From Sphingobium yanoikuyae (GTDB lineage: Bacteria; Pseudomonadota; Alphaproteobacteria; Sphingomonadales; Sphingomonadaceae), in assembly GCF_013001025.1 (NCBI RefSeq), contig NZ_CP053023.1:124001-188000 (forward strand): a stretch of DNA of 64,000 bases. Reading direction: 5' to 3'. The notes beneath the pieces were generated by a model. It had not been told where the DNA came from and did no database searches. It saw only the letters and a program-made list of their open reading frames with translations. The position numbers and the translations under genes are program-made. Positions within the stretch are counted from its first letter, which is position 1, and each line of letters starts with the position of its first letter. Shown here piece after piece: positions 46,872 to 55,435 of the stretch.

Positions 46872-47233
46872 TCCGAGCGAGCGCCATGCGGGCAGGGTCG
46901 TTCGGATGAGCGATCCTGCAAGCTCAAATCAGTTAGATGTTTGATCGCGGGGTTTGATGGTAAAACACCCACAGAGGTGGGTCGGGAAATTTGACCAGCG
47001 GGATGAGTGGGTCGCCGGCCTGACGACAGCCATGGTGGTGGCGGCACAGGAGGCCAGATGAGTAAGCGACCCCGCCGGAATCGCCGTCTGGCGTTCAAGG
47101 CGAGGGTTGCATCGTCGCCCGCAGGTACGCGCGCGACCTGGAAGATTACCTCGGACGCCCCTTTTCGCGGTGAAGCGGCGCGCGCAACCCGTATCTGTCC
47201 CAGTATATTCAGTTTAGCATCAAGGATCCTCAT
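46872..47233. other. Gap with IS3-type orfA remnant
   Basis: The 362 bases between the receptor and the kinase gene contain ATGAGTAAGCGACCCCGCCGG (near 47058) and the codons MSKRPRRN..LAFKARVA, the beginning of an IS3-family OrfA, after which the similarity ends. No full gene is present. The remnant marks an older insertion inside the cassette. Confidence 0.65.
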
Positions 47234-48697
47234 ATGCATCGCTCGGGCATCGAACTCATCAACCTGTACTGGGAAGAAGTCTGGAACAACGGGAACCTGG
47301 AACTGATCCGCGAAATCTGTGCGAGTCCTATCGTCCGGCACGACGCTAATGAGGTTACGAGCCTCACGCACGATCAGCAGATCGCGCGCGTCGCGGCGCA
47401 GCGGACAAGGCTTCCCTTCTTCACCCATGAGGTGCTGGTCGCCGACGAGCATCATGTCTGCTCAGTCTGGAACATGACGATCCGGGAGGGGGGTGAGCGG
47501 GAGCTCTGCGGCATTGAGGTGTTCCGGGTGGAGGAAGGGCGCCTGTCGCACTGCTGGAATTCCGGCTACATTCCCGGCCTGTGGGGTCGCGACGGTGCGG
47601 AGCGGGAGGCGCGCGAGCCCGCCATCCTGCCGTCGCTGAGCAGTATCGATACCGACTGGATCCAGGATATCTTAACCTCTGTCGACAAGAGCACCCCGCG
47701 CGTTGGAGTGCTCCAGTCGGTGGATCGTATCGGCAACGGCACGCTGAGCGAGACTGCTCGCGTCGTCCTGCATTACAATGCCGACCCCGAAAACTATCCC
47801 ACCACGCTTTTCTGCAAGTTCAACCGGTCAACCCCCGAGATCGACGCTGCGAACAAGCGGGTGGGCTTCTATGAGCGTGAGATCAACACCTACAGCTTCC
47901 TGCGCGACCATCCGGACATCTCGGCGCCGAAGGTATATTTCGCCGCGACCAATCCCGACACGGGCGCCACCAACATCGTCCTCGAAGATCTCTCGACGCG
48001 AACCACGCCAGGCGACCAGGTCAGGGGCGCTTCGGTCGAGGAAGCGGACGCGGTGGTACGGGCGCTGTCACACCTCCACGCCAAGTTCCTCGGAACGGAG
48101 CCGAGTGACTGGCTGTTCGATCGCCAGCCCCGTGCGGCAATGTTTCATGATTCGTACCGGATAGGCGCCGCAGCGCTCAAGGAATTCCTCGGCAGCGCCG
48201 TTGACGCCTGCGATTACGAGCTGATCGACAGGTTCGAGCAGCTTTATCTTGATTGGGTGAACCTGCCCGTCGGCACCAAGACGGTGCTGCACGGCGACCC
48301 GCGCGTCGACAACATCTTGTTCGAGGCGGGCCCGTCCGGGATCAAGGCGTGGCTCATCGATTGGGGGATGACCGGGGTCGGGAGCCCGCAGTTCGATTTG
48401 GCCTACTTCCTGACGGGCAGCGTGCCCGTCGACATGCGGCGCCAGCACGATCGACGCTGGATCGCGGAGCATGCAGCTGAACTCGCCAAGGCTTCCCCGG
48501 CCTACGATCTCGCATCGGCGGAAATGATGTTCCGCGCTCAGGCCGTGGCGCAGCTTGCTGCAACCGTGCCGGCCGCGCGTACCGTCGAGCGCTCGGCACG
48601 CGGTGTCGAGCTTCTGACCACCCTCGTTCAGCGCAACTGCGCCGCCGTTCGCGACTGGGATGCCTTCGGCGCCATACGCTCGCTTTCTACAATGTGA
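47234..48697 (+). CDS. SnoaL-like domain fused to aminoglycoside/choline-kinase-like phosphotransferase
   Basis: 487 residues. Residues about 5-125 form a SnoaL/NTF2-like domain (ELINLYWEEVWNNGN, FEVFRVEEGRLSHCWN-like IEVFRVEEGRLSHCW). Residues about 150-480 form a phosphotransferase domain with the catalytic LHGDPRVDNILF (about 351-362) and IDWGM (about 375). The kinase resembles ecdysteroid-kinase-like/APH families that phosphorylate hydroxyl groups of small molecules. The fusion suggests recognition and activation of a cyclic or terpenoid-like substrate; the substrate is unknown. Confidence 0.85.
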   Translation: MHRSGIELINLYWEEVWNNGNLELIREICASPIVRHDANEVTSLTHDQQIARVAAQRTRLPFFTHEVLVADEHHVCSVWNMTIREGGERELCGIEVFRVEEGRLSHCWNSGYIPGLWGRDGAEREAREPAILPSLSSIDTDWIQDILTSVDKSTPRVGVLQSVDRIGNGTLSETARVVLHYNADPENYPTTLFCKFNRSTPEIDAANKRVGFYEREINTYSFLRDHPDISAPKVYFAATNPDTGATNIVLEDLSTRTTPGDQVRGASVEEADAVVRALSHLHAKFLGTEPSDWLFDRQPRAAMFHDSYRIGAAALKEFLGSAVDACDYELIDRFEQLYLDWVNLPVGTKTVLHGDPRVDNILFEAGPSGIKAWLIDWGMTGVGSPQFDLAYFLTGSVPVDMRRQHDRRWIAEHAAELAKASPAYDLASAEMMFRAQAVAQLAATVPAARTVERSARGVELLTTLVQRNCAAVRDWDAFGAIRSLSTM

Positions 48698-48745
48698 CGG
48701 GGGTCGCGGCCCCTAGCTGGCTAACTACGCCGAAAAGGAAACATC

Positions 48746-49552
48746 ATGGATCTGTTTCGTAAGGGCGCCTTCAAGGGCAAGACCGTTTTCGTCGCTGGCG
48801 GATCCACGGGCATCAACCTCGGCATCGCCGAACGCTTCGGCGAGATGGGCGCCAACGTCGCGGTCATCAGCCGCAATGAGGAGCGGATTGCTGTCGCGGC
48901 TGAGCGCGTGAAGGCGACGGGCGCCGACGCCATCGGCGTGGTTGCCGACGTTCGCGACTTCGACGCCGTTTCGCGTGCGTTCGCTGCAACTACCGAGAAG
49001 TGGGGCGAGATCAGCGTGGTCATCTCTGGCGCCGCAGGCAATTTCCTTTCGCCCGCGACCGGGCTGTCGGCCAACGCCTTCCGTACGGTGGTCGAGATTG
49101 ACCTGCTCGGCACGTTCAACGTGCTCCGAGCCTCGTTCGACCATCTTCGCAAGCCTGGTGCGTCTGTGATCTCGATCACGGCCGGCCAAGCCAAGCGCCC
49201 GGTCATGTTCCAGGCGCATGCGAGCGCGGCCAAGGCGGGCATCAACAATCTCACTGGGACGTTGGCGATGGAGTGGGGCCCGGCCGGCATCCGCGTCAAC
49301 GCCATCTCGCCTGGCCCGATCGGAGACACCGAGGGGATGGCCCGGCTTGCTCCGTCGGACGAGGCCACCGCCAAGTTGAAGAGCCGTCTTGCCTTGCGGG
49401 ACTACGGCACAAAGCGCGACATCGCGGATGCCGCGCTGTTCCTTTCGAGCGACAATGCCCGCTACATCACTGGGGTGGTGCTCGAGGTCGATGGTGGCCT
49501 CCTGCTCGGCGACGCCTCGGCGGACGCCCTTACCCTTCCGGACCGTCGATGA
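48746..49552 (+). CDS. 2,4-dienoyl-CoA reductase-like SDR
   Basis: 268 residues with FVAGGSTGINLGIAERF (nucleotide-binding), SGAAGNFLSPATGLSANAF and the VEIDLLGTFN segment, which resemble the peroxisomal DECR2-type reductases; the usual Tyr is replaced in this group by other catalytic arrangements (SAAKAGI in the YxxxK position here). It probably reduces a 2,4-dienoyl-CoA or related thioester with NADPH. It overlaps the next gene by four bases. Confidence 0.85.
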   Translation: MDLFRKGAFKGKTVFVAGGSTGINLGIAERFGEMGANVAVISRNEERIAVAAERVKATGADAIGVVADVRDFDAVSRAFAATTEKWGEISVVISGAAGNFLSPATGLSANAFRTVVEIDLLGTFNVLRASFDHLRKPGASVISITAGQAKRPVMFQAHASAAKAGINNLTGTLAMEWGPAGIRVNAISPGPIGDTEGMARLAPSDEATAKLKSRLALRDYGTKRDIADAALFLSSDNARYITGVVLEVDGGLLLGDASADALTLPDRR

Positions 49553-50355
49553 TGACGCTTGAGATCGATCGGCGCGGCGCGGTCGATTGGGTGACGTTTA
49601 ACCGCCCCGATCGGCTGAATGCTCTCAGTCCCGAGCTTGTCGAGGCGCTACACGAGTACTTCGACAGCCTGTCCCGCGATACCGACACCCGTGTGGTGCT
49701 GCTGCGGGGGGCAGGACGCGCCTTCTGCGCGGGTCTCGACCTCGGAGCGACGGGCGGCGGCGATCTCGACGCCACCGCGCACCTCGCAATCCAGCGGAGG
49801 GTCTCGGAAATCGTCCTGAAGATGCGGTATTGCCCCCAAGCGATCGTCAGTCTGGTCCATGGTCCCGCCTGCGGCGGCGGCTTCGCCATGGCGCTCGCAT
49901 CGGACATCCGCATCGCCGGAGCCAGTGCGCGGATGAACGCGGCATTCGTCCGGATCGGCCTTTCGGCATGCGACATCGGCGTTTCATACTTCCTCCCCCG
50001 TCTCGTCGGGGCGAGTCTCGCCGCCGAACTGATGATGACGGGGGATTTCATCCATGCCGAACGAGCCTTGCAGCTGGGTCTAGTAAGCCGCGTGGTGGCT
50101 GACGAGGACTTGGAAGTCGCCGCGGAGCCGCTCCTTGACGCGATGCTGACGACGTCACCCCTCGGTCTCAGGCTGACGAAGGAATGCCTTCGGATGTCAA
50201 TTGATGCGCCGAGCCTCGAGGCGGCAATCGCGATGGAGGACCGCAATCAGGTCATTGCAGGCAGCGCGCCTGAGTTTCAGGAGGGAGTCGCCGCGTTTTT
50301 CGAGAAGCGCCGTCCAGCTTATGCGGCCGAGCTCGTGAAGCGGACCAAGCGGTGA
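49549..50355 (+). CDS. Enoyl-CoA hydratase/isomerase-family protein
   Basis: 268 residues; start ATG 49549 overlaps the SDR stop. The crotonase oxyanion-hole motifs are visible (AFCAGLDLGA, HGPACGGGFAMAL) with IGLSACDIGVSYFLPRLVG and MTGDFIHAERALQLGLV. Residues at the catalytic Glu positions differ from classic hydratase (a Cys-Asp segment), so it may be an isomerase or ring-cleaving crotonase. Works on CoA esters, probably after the SDR. Confidence 0.9.
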   Translation: MMTLEIDRRGAVDWVTFNRPDRLNALSPELVEALHEYFDSLSRDTDTRVVLLRGAGRAFCAGLDLGATGGGDLDATAHLAIQRRVSEIVLKMRYCPQAIVSLVHGPACGGGFAMALASDIRIAGASARMNAAFVRIGLSACDIGVSYFLPRLVGASLAAELMMTGDFIHAERALQLGLVSRVVADEDLEVAAEPLLDAMLTTSPLGLRLTKECLRMSIDAPSLEAAIAMEDRNQVIAGSAPEFQEGVAAFFEKRRPAYAAELVKRTKR

Positions 50356-50533
50356 GCGCCGCAGCCGGGACAACATCTTCGGAAGGCGCGGCCGGAAGCA
50401 GCGTCGTCTCAGCGACCGGCTTCATTTCGACGATATCAGCGACGCCCGGGCGAACGCAACGGGCTACGAATTCCTCTGTGTCGCACGATGTGTTGTGGCA
50501 AGATTGAGGACGCACCAAGCAAAGGAGAGAAAG

Positions 50534-52246
50534 ATGTTGCGGATGTTAAGCGAAGCGCATGGGAATGTTGTTCTTGCCGATGATTTGCCCGCCAAACCGG
50601 TCGGCGTCATGAAGCCGGGCATGGTCGAGATCGGGGCGGCGACGCACGATAGAGCATCGCGGCGTTCACCGACGATCCGCACCACAGAGGCTCTTTCGCG
50701 CCTGACTGCGGTGACAGCCACCAAGATTCGGAGGCTCGCGGTCGTTGCCCCGCTCGGCCTAGCCTGTCTGTGTAGCGGATGGCCGGCGTCTTCCCAGGTC
50801 GTCATTGGTCCCGGCGATCGCCCCGAAACCGGGCTTCAGGGCCAAACCACGATCGAAGACGTGGTGAGCGGCCGGTCCAAACTTCCTTATCATGCTGGCG
50901 TTCGCCTCGTCGGTCGCACGGACATCTGGAACCGCGGCGGCAATTTGCAGCTCTCATGGGTCGATCAATGTGCCTATGTATCCACCTTCAAGCAGACAGG
51001 CCCGGCAACCGCCAACAGCCGATCTGCCTTGTTCCTCCGCGAGCCAGCGGGCGTCGCGGTTATCGACGTAAGGGACCCCCGGGCTCCAAAGCCCGTGCGC
51101 TTGCTGCGGGACCGGGGCTCGATCGATGCGGTAGAGACGATGCACGCGATTGCGGCACCAGGTCGCAAAGTTCTCGTCGCCGGCGCCTACTCGGGAGGAA
51201 TTGCTGGCCGGGGCGAGGAGGACGCAGCTTGGCTCAGCATCTACGATGCCTCGAACTGCCTGAATCCCAAATTGCAGAGCGAGTTCAAGTGGCCCGCCAA
51301 CATCCACAATGTGACAATCTCTCCCAACGGTCGTCGCGTCTACGGTACAGAAGTCGTGCCCGGACTCGGTTCGGGGAAGGGTGGCGTGCATGTGCTCGAC
51401 ATCAGCAACATGAAGCGCCCCCGCTATCTCGGCCGCTTCGGCGCCACGCGACCCAATGGATTGACGGCTGGGTTCACGCCACATGAAGTGTCGATCAGCC
51501 GTGATGAGCGGCGGATCTACGCGGCTGTCGTCGCCTCCGAAACCGGGGACGTGCCTGTGGAGAACGGCAGCGTCTACATTCTCGATAACAGCGACATCGT
51601 CGATGGGCGCTCTCAACCGAAGATGAGGCTCGTCGGCGAAGCCAAGCAAGGCGGTTGGCATTCTGTCGTGCCCGCGTCGATCAACGGAGTTCCACACCTG
51701 GTGGGTGCGGCCGAACTGGGCGCCTGTCCTGGAACATGGCCGCGGATCATCAATATCGCGGACGAGAAGAATCCAAAGGTCGTCGGCGAGTTCAAGCTGC
51801 AAATGAATATCAAGGAGAACTGCGACGCGATACGATTTACTCCTCGGAAGGAGGATCCCTATGCGAGCTTCATCCCAATCCCAGACATCACCGAGCGCCT
51901 CGGCGCGGTTGCCTCGCATTACAACGATGTCGACGATGCAAGGAACACGAGGCTTGGTCTGTTCCCCTTCTTCGCTGGCGGAGTGAGGATCGTTGATTTG
52001 CGCGATCCTACAAAGCCGGTTGAAGTCGGCTACTATAAGCCGGGTGCGAATCCCGATACCCCGCTAAGTGGCAACGGGCTAAACTGGATAGGGTTGAACG
52101 ACCAGGTAAGCGACGCGTGTGCGTCGCATGTACGCTATGTTCCCGAGTCCGGGCACATCTGGTTCGCCTGCGTCACGACCGGTTTCCACGTTGTCGAACT
52201 GAATCCGGACCTTCGCGCTCGCCTCGGCTTCCCGACCGTGAAGTGA
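50534..52246 (+). CDS. Secreted LVIVD-repeat/beta-propeller protein
   Basis: 570 residues from ATG 50534 (AAAGGAGAGAAAG upstream). After a basic N-terminal region and a hydrophobic segment near residue 80-90, several LVIVD-like repeats follow (VAVIDVRDPRAPKPVRLL, VHVLDISNMKRPRYLG, VRIVDLRDPTKPVEVGYY). Such beta-propellers are usually exported or surface-associated. The unusually long N-terminus before the apparent signal is odd. Function unknown; possibly binds the cassette's substrate. Confidence 0.82.
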   Translation: MLRMLSEAHGNVVLADDLPAKPVGVMKPGMVEIGAATHDRASRRSPTIRTTEALSRLTAVTATKIRRLAVVAPLGLACLCSGWPASSQVVIGPGDRPETGLQGQTTIEDVVSGRSKLPYHAGVRLVGRTDIWNRGGNLQLSWVDQCAYVSTFKQTGPATANSRSALFLREPAGVAVIDVRDPRAPKPVRLLRDRGSIDAVETMHAIAAPGRKVLVAGAYSGGIAGRGEEDAAWLSIYDASNCLNPKLQSEFKWPANIHNVTISPNGRRVYGTEVVPGLGSGKGGVHVLDISNMKRPRYLGRFGATRPNGLTAGFTPHEVSISRDERRIYAAVVASETGDVPVENGSVYILDNSDIVDGRSQPKMRLVGEAKQGGWHSVVPASINGVPHLVGAAELGACPGTWPRIINIADEKNPKVVGEFKLQMNIKENCDAIRFTPRKEDPYASFIPIPDITERLGAVASHYNDVDDARNTRLGLFPFFAGGVRIVDLRDPTKPVEVGYYKPGANPDTPLSGNGLNWIGLNDQVSDACASHVRYVPESGHIWFACVTTGFHVVELNPDLRARLGFPTVK

Positions 52247-52471
52247 TAACCTGTGTCGGCCGCTGGCGGCTCGGCTTGAGGGCTGTCGGCGGGGGGTAGA
52301 TGACGGAGCCCCTTTCGTCGCGGCGAGGCGCAAAACAGTGCGGGAGGCTTGTTCGCGCTCGCCGCGATCATGGCTGGGCGCGTTCTCCGCCTCCCGCCGC
52401 ACATTGCTGGACCGAGCAACTTGAGCGACCGATCAGGCAATGAGCCAAGGGTCGCTCCAAGGGAGAAGAAC

Positions 52472-52483
52472 ATGCGTTACGAA
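52472..52483 (+). pseudogene. Start of a gene cut off by IS6100 after four codons
   Basis: ATG-CGT-TAC-GAA follows GGGAGAAG at 52461-52468 and runs straight into the left end of IS6100 copy 2. It appears to be the beginning of the next gene in the cassette operon. The 225 bases between the LVIVD gene and this point contain no other gene. Confidence 0.5.
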
Positions 52484-53363
52484 GGCTCTGTTGCAAAAAT
52501 CGTGAAGCTTGAGCATGCTTGGCGGAGATTGGACGGACGGAACGATGACGGATTTCAAGTGGCGCCATTTCCAGGGTGATGTGATCCTGTGGGCGGTGCG
52601 CTGGTATTGTCGCTATCCGATCAGCTATCGCGACCTTGAGGAAATGCTGGCGGAACGCGGCATTTCGGTCGACCATACGACGATCTATCGCTGGGTCCAG
52701 TGCTACGCCCCGGAGATGGAGAAGCGGCTGCGCTGGTTCTGGCGGCGTGGCTTTGATCCGAGCTGGCGCCTGGATGAAACCTACGTCAAGGTGCGGGGCA
52801 AGTGGACCTACCTGTACCGGGCAGTCGACAAGCGGGGCGACACGATCGATTTCTACCTGTCGCCGACCCGCAGCGCCAAGGCAGCGAAGCGGTTCCTGGG
52901 CAAGGCCCTGCGAGGCCTGAAGCACTGGGAAAAGCCTGCCACGCTCAATACCGACAAAGCGCCGAGCTATGGTGCAGCGATCACCGAATTGAAGCGCGAA
53001 GGAAAGCTGGACCGGGAGACGGCCCACCGGCAGGTGAAGTATCTCAATAACGTGATCGAGGCCGATCACGGAAAGCTCAAGATACTGATCAAGCCGGTGC
53101 GCGGTTTCAAATCGATCCCCACGGCCTATGCCACGATCAAGGGATTCGAAGTCATGCGAGCCCTGCGCAAAGGACAGGCTCGCCCCTGGTGCCTGCAGCC
53201 CGGCATCAGGGGCGAGGTGCGCCTTGTGGAGAGAGCTTTTGGCATTGGGCCCTCGGCGCTGACGGAGGCCATGGGCATGCTCAACCACCATTTCGCAGCA
53301 GCCGCCTGATCGGCGCAGAGCGACAGCCTACCTCTGACTGCCGCCAATCTTTGCAACAGAGCC
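52484..53363 (+). mobile_element. IS6100, copy 2
   Basis: 880 bases with the same terminal repeats as copy 1 and, as far as read, the same sequence. Transposase gene 52545-53309. Flanking octamers (GTTACGAA left, TAGTGGCC right) differ, so no target duplication. Confidence 0.95.
52545..53309 (+). CDS. tnp: IS6100 transposase, copy 2
   Basis: 254 residues, identical in protein sequence to the product of 43751-44515, in the same orientation, with the same DDE motifs. Start codon as for copy 1. Confidence 0.95.
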   Translation: MTDFKWRHFQGDVILWAVRWYCRYPISYRDLEEMLAERGISVDHTTIYRWVQCYAPEMEKRLRWFWRRGFDPSWRLDETYVKVRGKWTYLYRAVDKRGDTIDFYLSPTRSAKAAKRFLGKALRGLKHWEKPATLNTDKAPSYGAAITELKREGKLDRETAHRQVKYLNNVIEADHGKLKILIKPVRGFKSIPTAYATIKGFEVMRALRKGQARPWCLQPGIRGEVRLVERAFGIGPSALTEAMGMLNHHFAAAA

Positions 53364-53449
53364 TAGTGGCCGACGATCGCGGTTTCGTCATGGGGGATAT
53401 CGAACAGGCGACGCCTTTCTTCTCCGGTCAATAATCGCCGCCGCGCCAT
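53364..53449 (-). pseudogene. tnpA: 5' end of a second Tn3-family tnpA
   Basis: Twenty-eight codons from ATG 53449 (MARRRLLTGEERRRLFDIPHD, then ETAIVGHY) match the start of Tn3-family transposases and stop at the IS6100 end. The middle of apparently the same gene lies at 43389-43689 in the same orientation; roughly 250 codons are missing between them. Confidence 0.75.
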
Positions 53450-53622
53450 CCTGCCTCCATCCCGAGTCGAGAGCGACAGGCTAGCGTCAATCTAGAGTAT
53501 AGCCTAACCGGACGTCAGGATGCAGCGGCGGTTTCTGTCAGGATAGGGTTATGGCAAGCATTTATTGACGCATGTTCCGCCGTGTCATAGAATTCAACCT
53601 GACATTTTGACCGGAGGCGGCG
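53450..53622. promoter_or_regulatory. Putative res site between tnpA fragment and tnpR
   Basis: The 173-base gap separates the divergent tnpA fragment and tnpR. It contains related motifs (GACGTCAGGAT, CTGTCAGGAT near 53510-53545, and CCTGACATTTTGAC near 53598), as expected for resolvase subsites. Confidence 0.55.
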
Positions 53623-54183
53623 ATGAAAGGCCAGAGGATCGGTTACGTCCGGGTGAGCACATTCGATCAGAATGTCGATCGCCAGTTGGACGGGCAGTCG
53701 CTCGACCGGATTTTCACCGACAAGGCATCGGGCAAGGACATCAACCGCCCCGAACTCGATGCCATGCTCGCCTTCGCCCGCGAGGGTGACACCGTCGTGG
53801 TCCACAGCATGGATCGATTGGCGCGTAATCTCGACGATCTGCGCAAACTGGTTCAGTCCCTCACCAAAAGAGGCGTCCGGATCGAGTTCGTGAAGGAAAG
53901 CCTGGCCTTCTCGGGCGAGGATTCTCCGATGGCCAACCTGATGCTCTCGGTCATGGGTGCGTTCGCCGAATTCGAGCGCGCCCTGATCCGGGAGCGGCAG
54001 CGCGAAGGCATTGCGGTCGCCAGACAACGCGGTGCTTATCGCGGGCGGAAACGTTCCCTCTCCGACGAAATGGTCGCCGAGCTGCACCGCCGTGTTGATG
54101 ACGGCGAGCGCAAGGCCGTCATCGCCCGTGACCTGGGGATCAGTCGCGAAACCCTCTACCAGTATCTCCGCGCTGCCACCTGA
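53623..54183 (+). CDS. tnpR: Tn3-family serine resolvase
   Basis: 186 residues: RIGYVRVSTFDQN with the catalytic Ser, KASGKDINRPEL, MDRLARNLDDLRKLV, a helical linker (FAEFERALIRERQREGI) and a C-terminal helix-turn-helix (KAVIARDLGISRETLYQYL). GGAGG precedes the ATG. It is divergent from the tnpA fragment, in the Tn3-like arrangement, and appears intact. Confidence 0.93.
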   Translation: MKGQRIGYVRVSTFDQNVDRQLDGQSLDRIFTDKASGKDINRPELDAMLAFAREGDTVVVHSMDRLARNLDDLRKLVQSLTKRGVRIEFVKESLAFSGEDSPMANLMLSVMGAFAEFERALIRERQREGIAVARQRGAYRGRKRSLSDEMVAELHRRVDDGERKAVIARDLGISRETLYQYLRAAT

Positions 54184-54267
54184 GCCGGTTTCACCCAGCC
54201 TCGCTCACCCTTAGGCTTGTCTGATTGATACGACCAATGTCACGTCTCTTGAATTGCTTGAATCATA

Positions 54268-55257
54268 TCAATGAGGATTGGAGGTCTCCTTCGTCAAACG
54301 AATGGCAAGAGCGCGACCGATTGCCGCTGCGGCGACTGGCTGGACGGCGCTTGGCGGAAATGGTGCAACCGAACTAGCATTGATCTCGCAAAGCGCATAG
54401 GAGCCATCGCTGATGGCTTCACCAAGGCGAAATAGGAAGTCGGCGTCCCAAAGAAGCGGAAGATCGTGGTCGGCGATCGACAGCAACCTTTGCATCTCTG
54501 GAATCCAGCGATCCTCCATCGCTTTCCGTAAGGCTGCGAAGCGCGTCACCTCCGGTCCGAACATAGCGCGGCCCATCGGCTGTGGGGTTGACGACGTTGT
54601 ATCAATGGCCGTTGGCGTCATCAGCGCAGTGATCAGGTTGTGCCCAAAGCCAACCACTCGGTGCCCGCACACGTAGCAGCGGACCATGCCCTCGGACGAC
54701 TGCGGCTGATAAGCCTGATCGATCAGCACGCCGCCGTCGTTTAGAAACGGCACCCACCTTTCCAAGCACTCGGCTAGGCTGATGCGCTCCGATTTGCTTC
54801 CTTGGCGGGCCTCTTGAACTTTCACCGACGTTTTCAAAGCCGGAGCGTTTCCCGCTTCGTCTAGTTGGACACGCCATACATTCCTGCCGCCGTTGCCGTA
54901 GTTCGGCTTCAGCACGCGCGGGCCTGCGGCAAGATGTTCGGGGAAACGAGCGCGAAGGCCTTCAGCGTCCACGTATCGATCGACATCGCTGCCCCATTCC
55001 ATGGATCGCGTTGTGTAGAGCACTTCCTTGACGCCGATTTTGGCGATCACGTCAGGATGCGCGCTGACGACAACGCCGCACCCCGCGACTTCGCGCAGCA
55101 TTGGATCGAGCTGCGAGCGGTCGCCTGAAATGTCCAACGGATTCACCCAGACCAGCACTGCGTCGCACGACAGCAGCTCGTCCCGAATCTCGCGAACCGC
55201 CTCGTCCCTGTACAGTACAGGCCTTGCGGTCGCCCCGAGCGCCCGCAAGGCCTGCAT
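54268..55257 (-). CDS. ATP-grasp-like protein (Cj0069 family), N-terminus uncertain
   Basis: 329 residues as drawn. GVKEVLYTTRSMEWGSD, PRVLKPNYGNGGRNVWRV and SYALCEINASSV fit the Cj0069/ATP-grasp fold, and family members are slightly longer at the N-terminus. The frame continues upstream (RFHEARQWPI before the ATG) to a stop near 55313 without an obvious start, so the gene may be 5'-truncated or use a rare start. Function is unknown; ATP-dependent carboxylate-amine ligation is the family guess. Confidence 0.7.
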   Translation of the reverse strand: MQALRALGATARPVLYRDEAVREIRDELLSCDAVLVWVNPLDISGDRSQLDPMLREVAGCGVVVSAHPDVIAKIGVKEVLYTTRSMEWGSDVDRYVDAEGLRARFPEHLAAGPRVLKPNYGNGGRNVWRVQLDEAGNAPALKTSVKVQEARQGSKSERISLAECLERWVPFLNDGGVLIDQAYQPQSSEGMVRCYVCGHRVVGFGHNLITALMTPTAIDTTSSTPQPMGRAMFGPEVTRFAALRKAMEDRWIPEMQRLLSIADHDLPLLWDADFLFRLGEAISDGSYALCEINASSVAPFPPSAVQPVAAAAIGRALAIRLTKETSNPH

Positions 55258-55435
55258 TATCGGCCACTGCCGGGCTTCATGAAAGCGATGCGTCCACTCG
55301 GCTGCTTGCCCACGCTAAAGAAGAGCGATGTTCGGGCCGGATGTCATTGTTGCATCTCCCCATCGGACCTGTCCCCTTTGTGGTCGCGAACTCAGGTGTC
55401 GCGCAGCAGTGGGTGTTAAGCCACGGCGGTCGGGT

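Larger units (their letters stand above)
43690..53363 (+). mobile_element. IS6100-flanked composite unit with uptake and CoA-linked catabolic genes
   Basis: Two directly repeated IS6100 copies enclose 44570-52483 (7.9 kb), carrying a TonB-dependent receptor, a SnoaL-kinase fusion, an SDR, an enoyl-CoA hydratase-like protein and an LVIVD-repeat protein, all on the plus strand. The outer flanks are two parts of one tnpA gene. No matching 8-base target duplication is present at the outer flanks (CGTCGGTG versus TAGTGGCC). Confidence 0.85.

Noticed and set aside
49273..49548. N-terminal extension of the enoyl-CoA hydratase
   Set aside because: It is the SDR gene read in another frame; the ATG at 49549 overlaps the SDR stop in the normal way.
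43682..53371. Target duplication of a simple IS6100 composite transposition
   Set aside because: The outer octamers differ, so this is not a clean composite transposition product.
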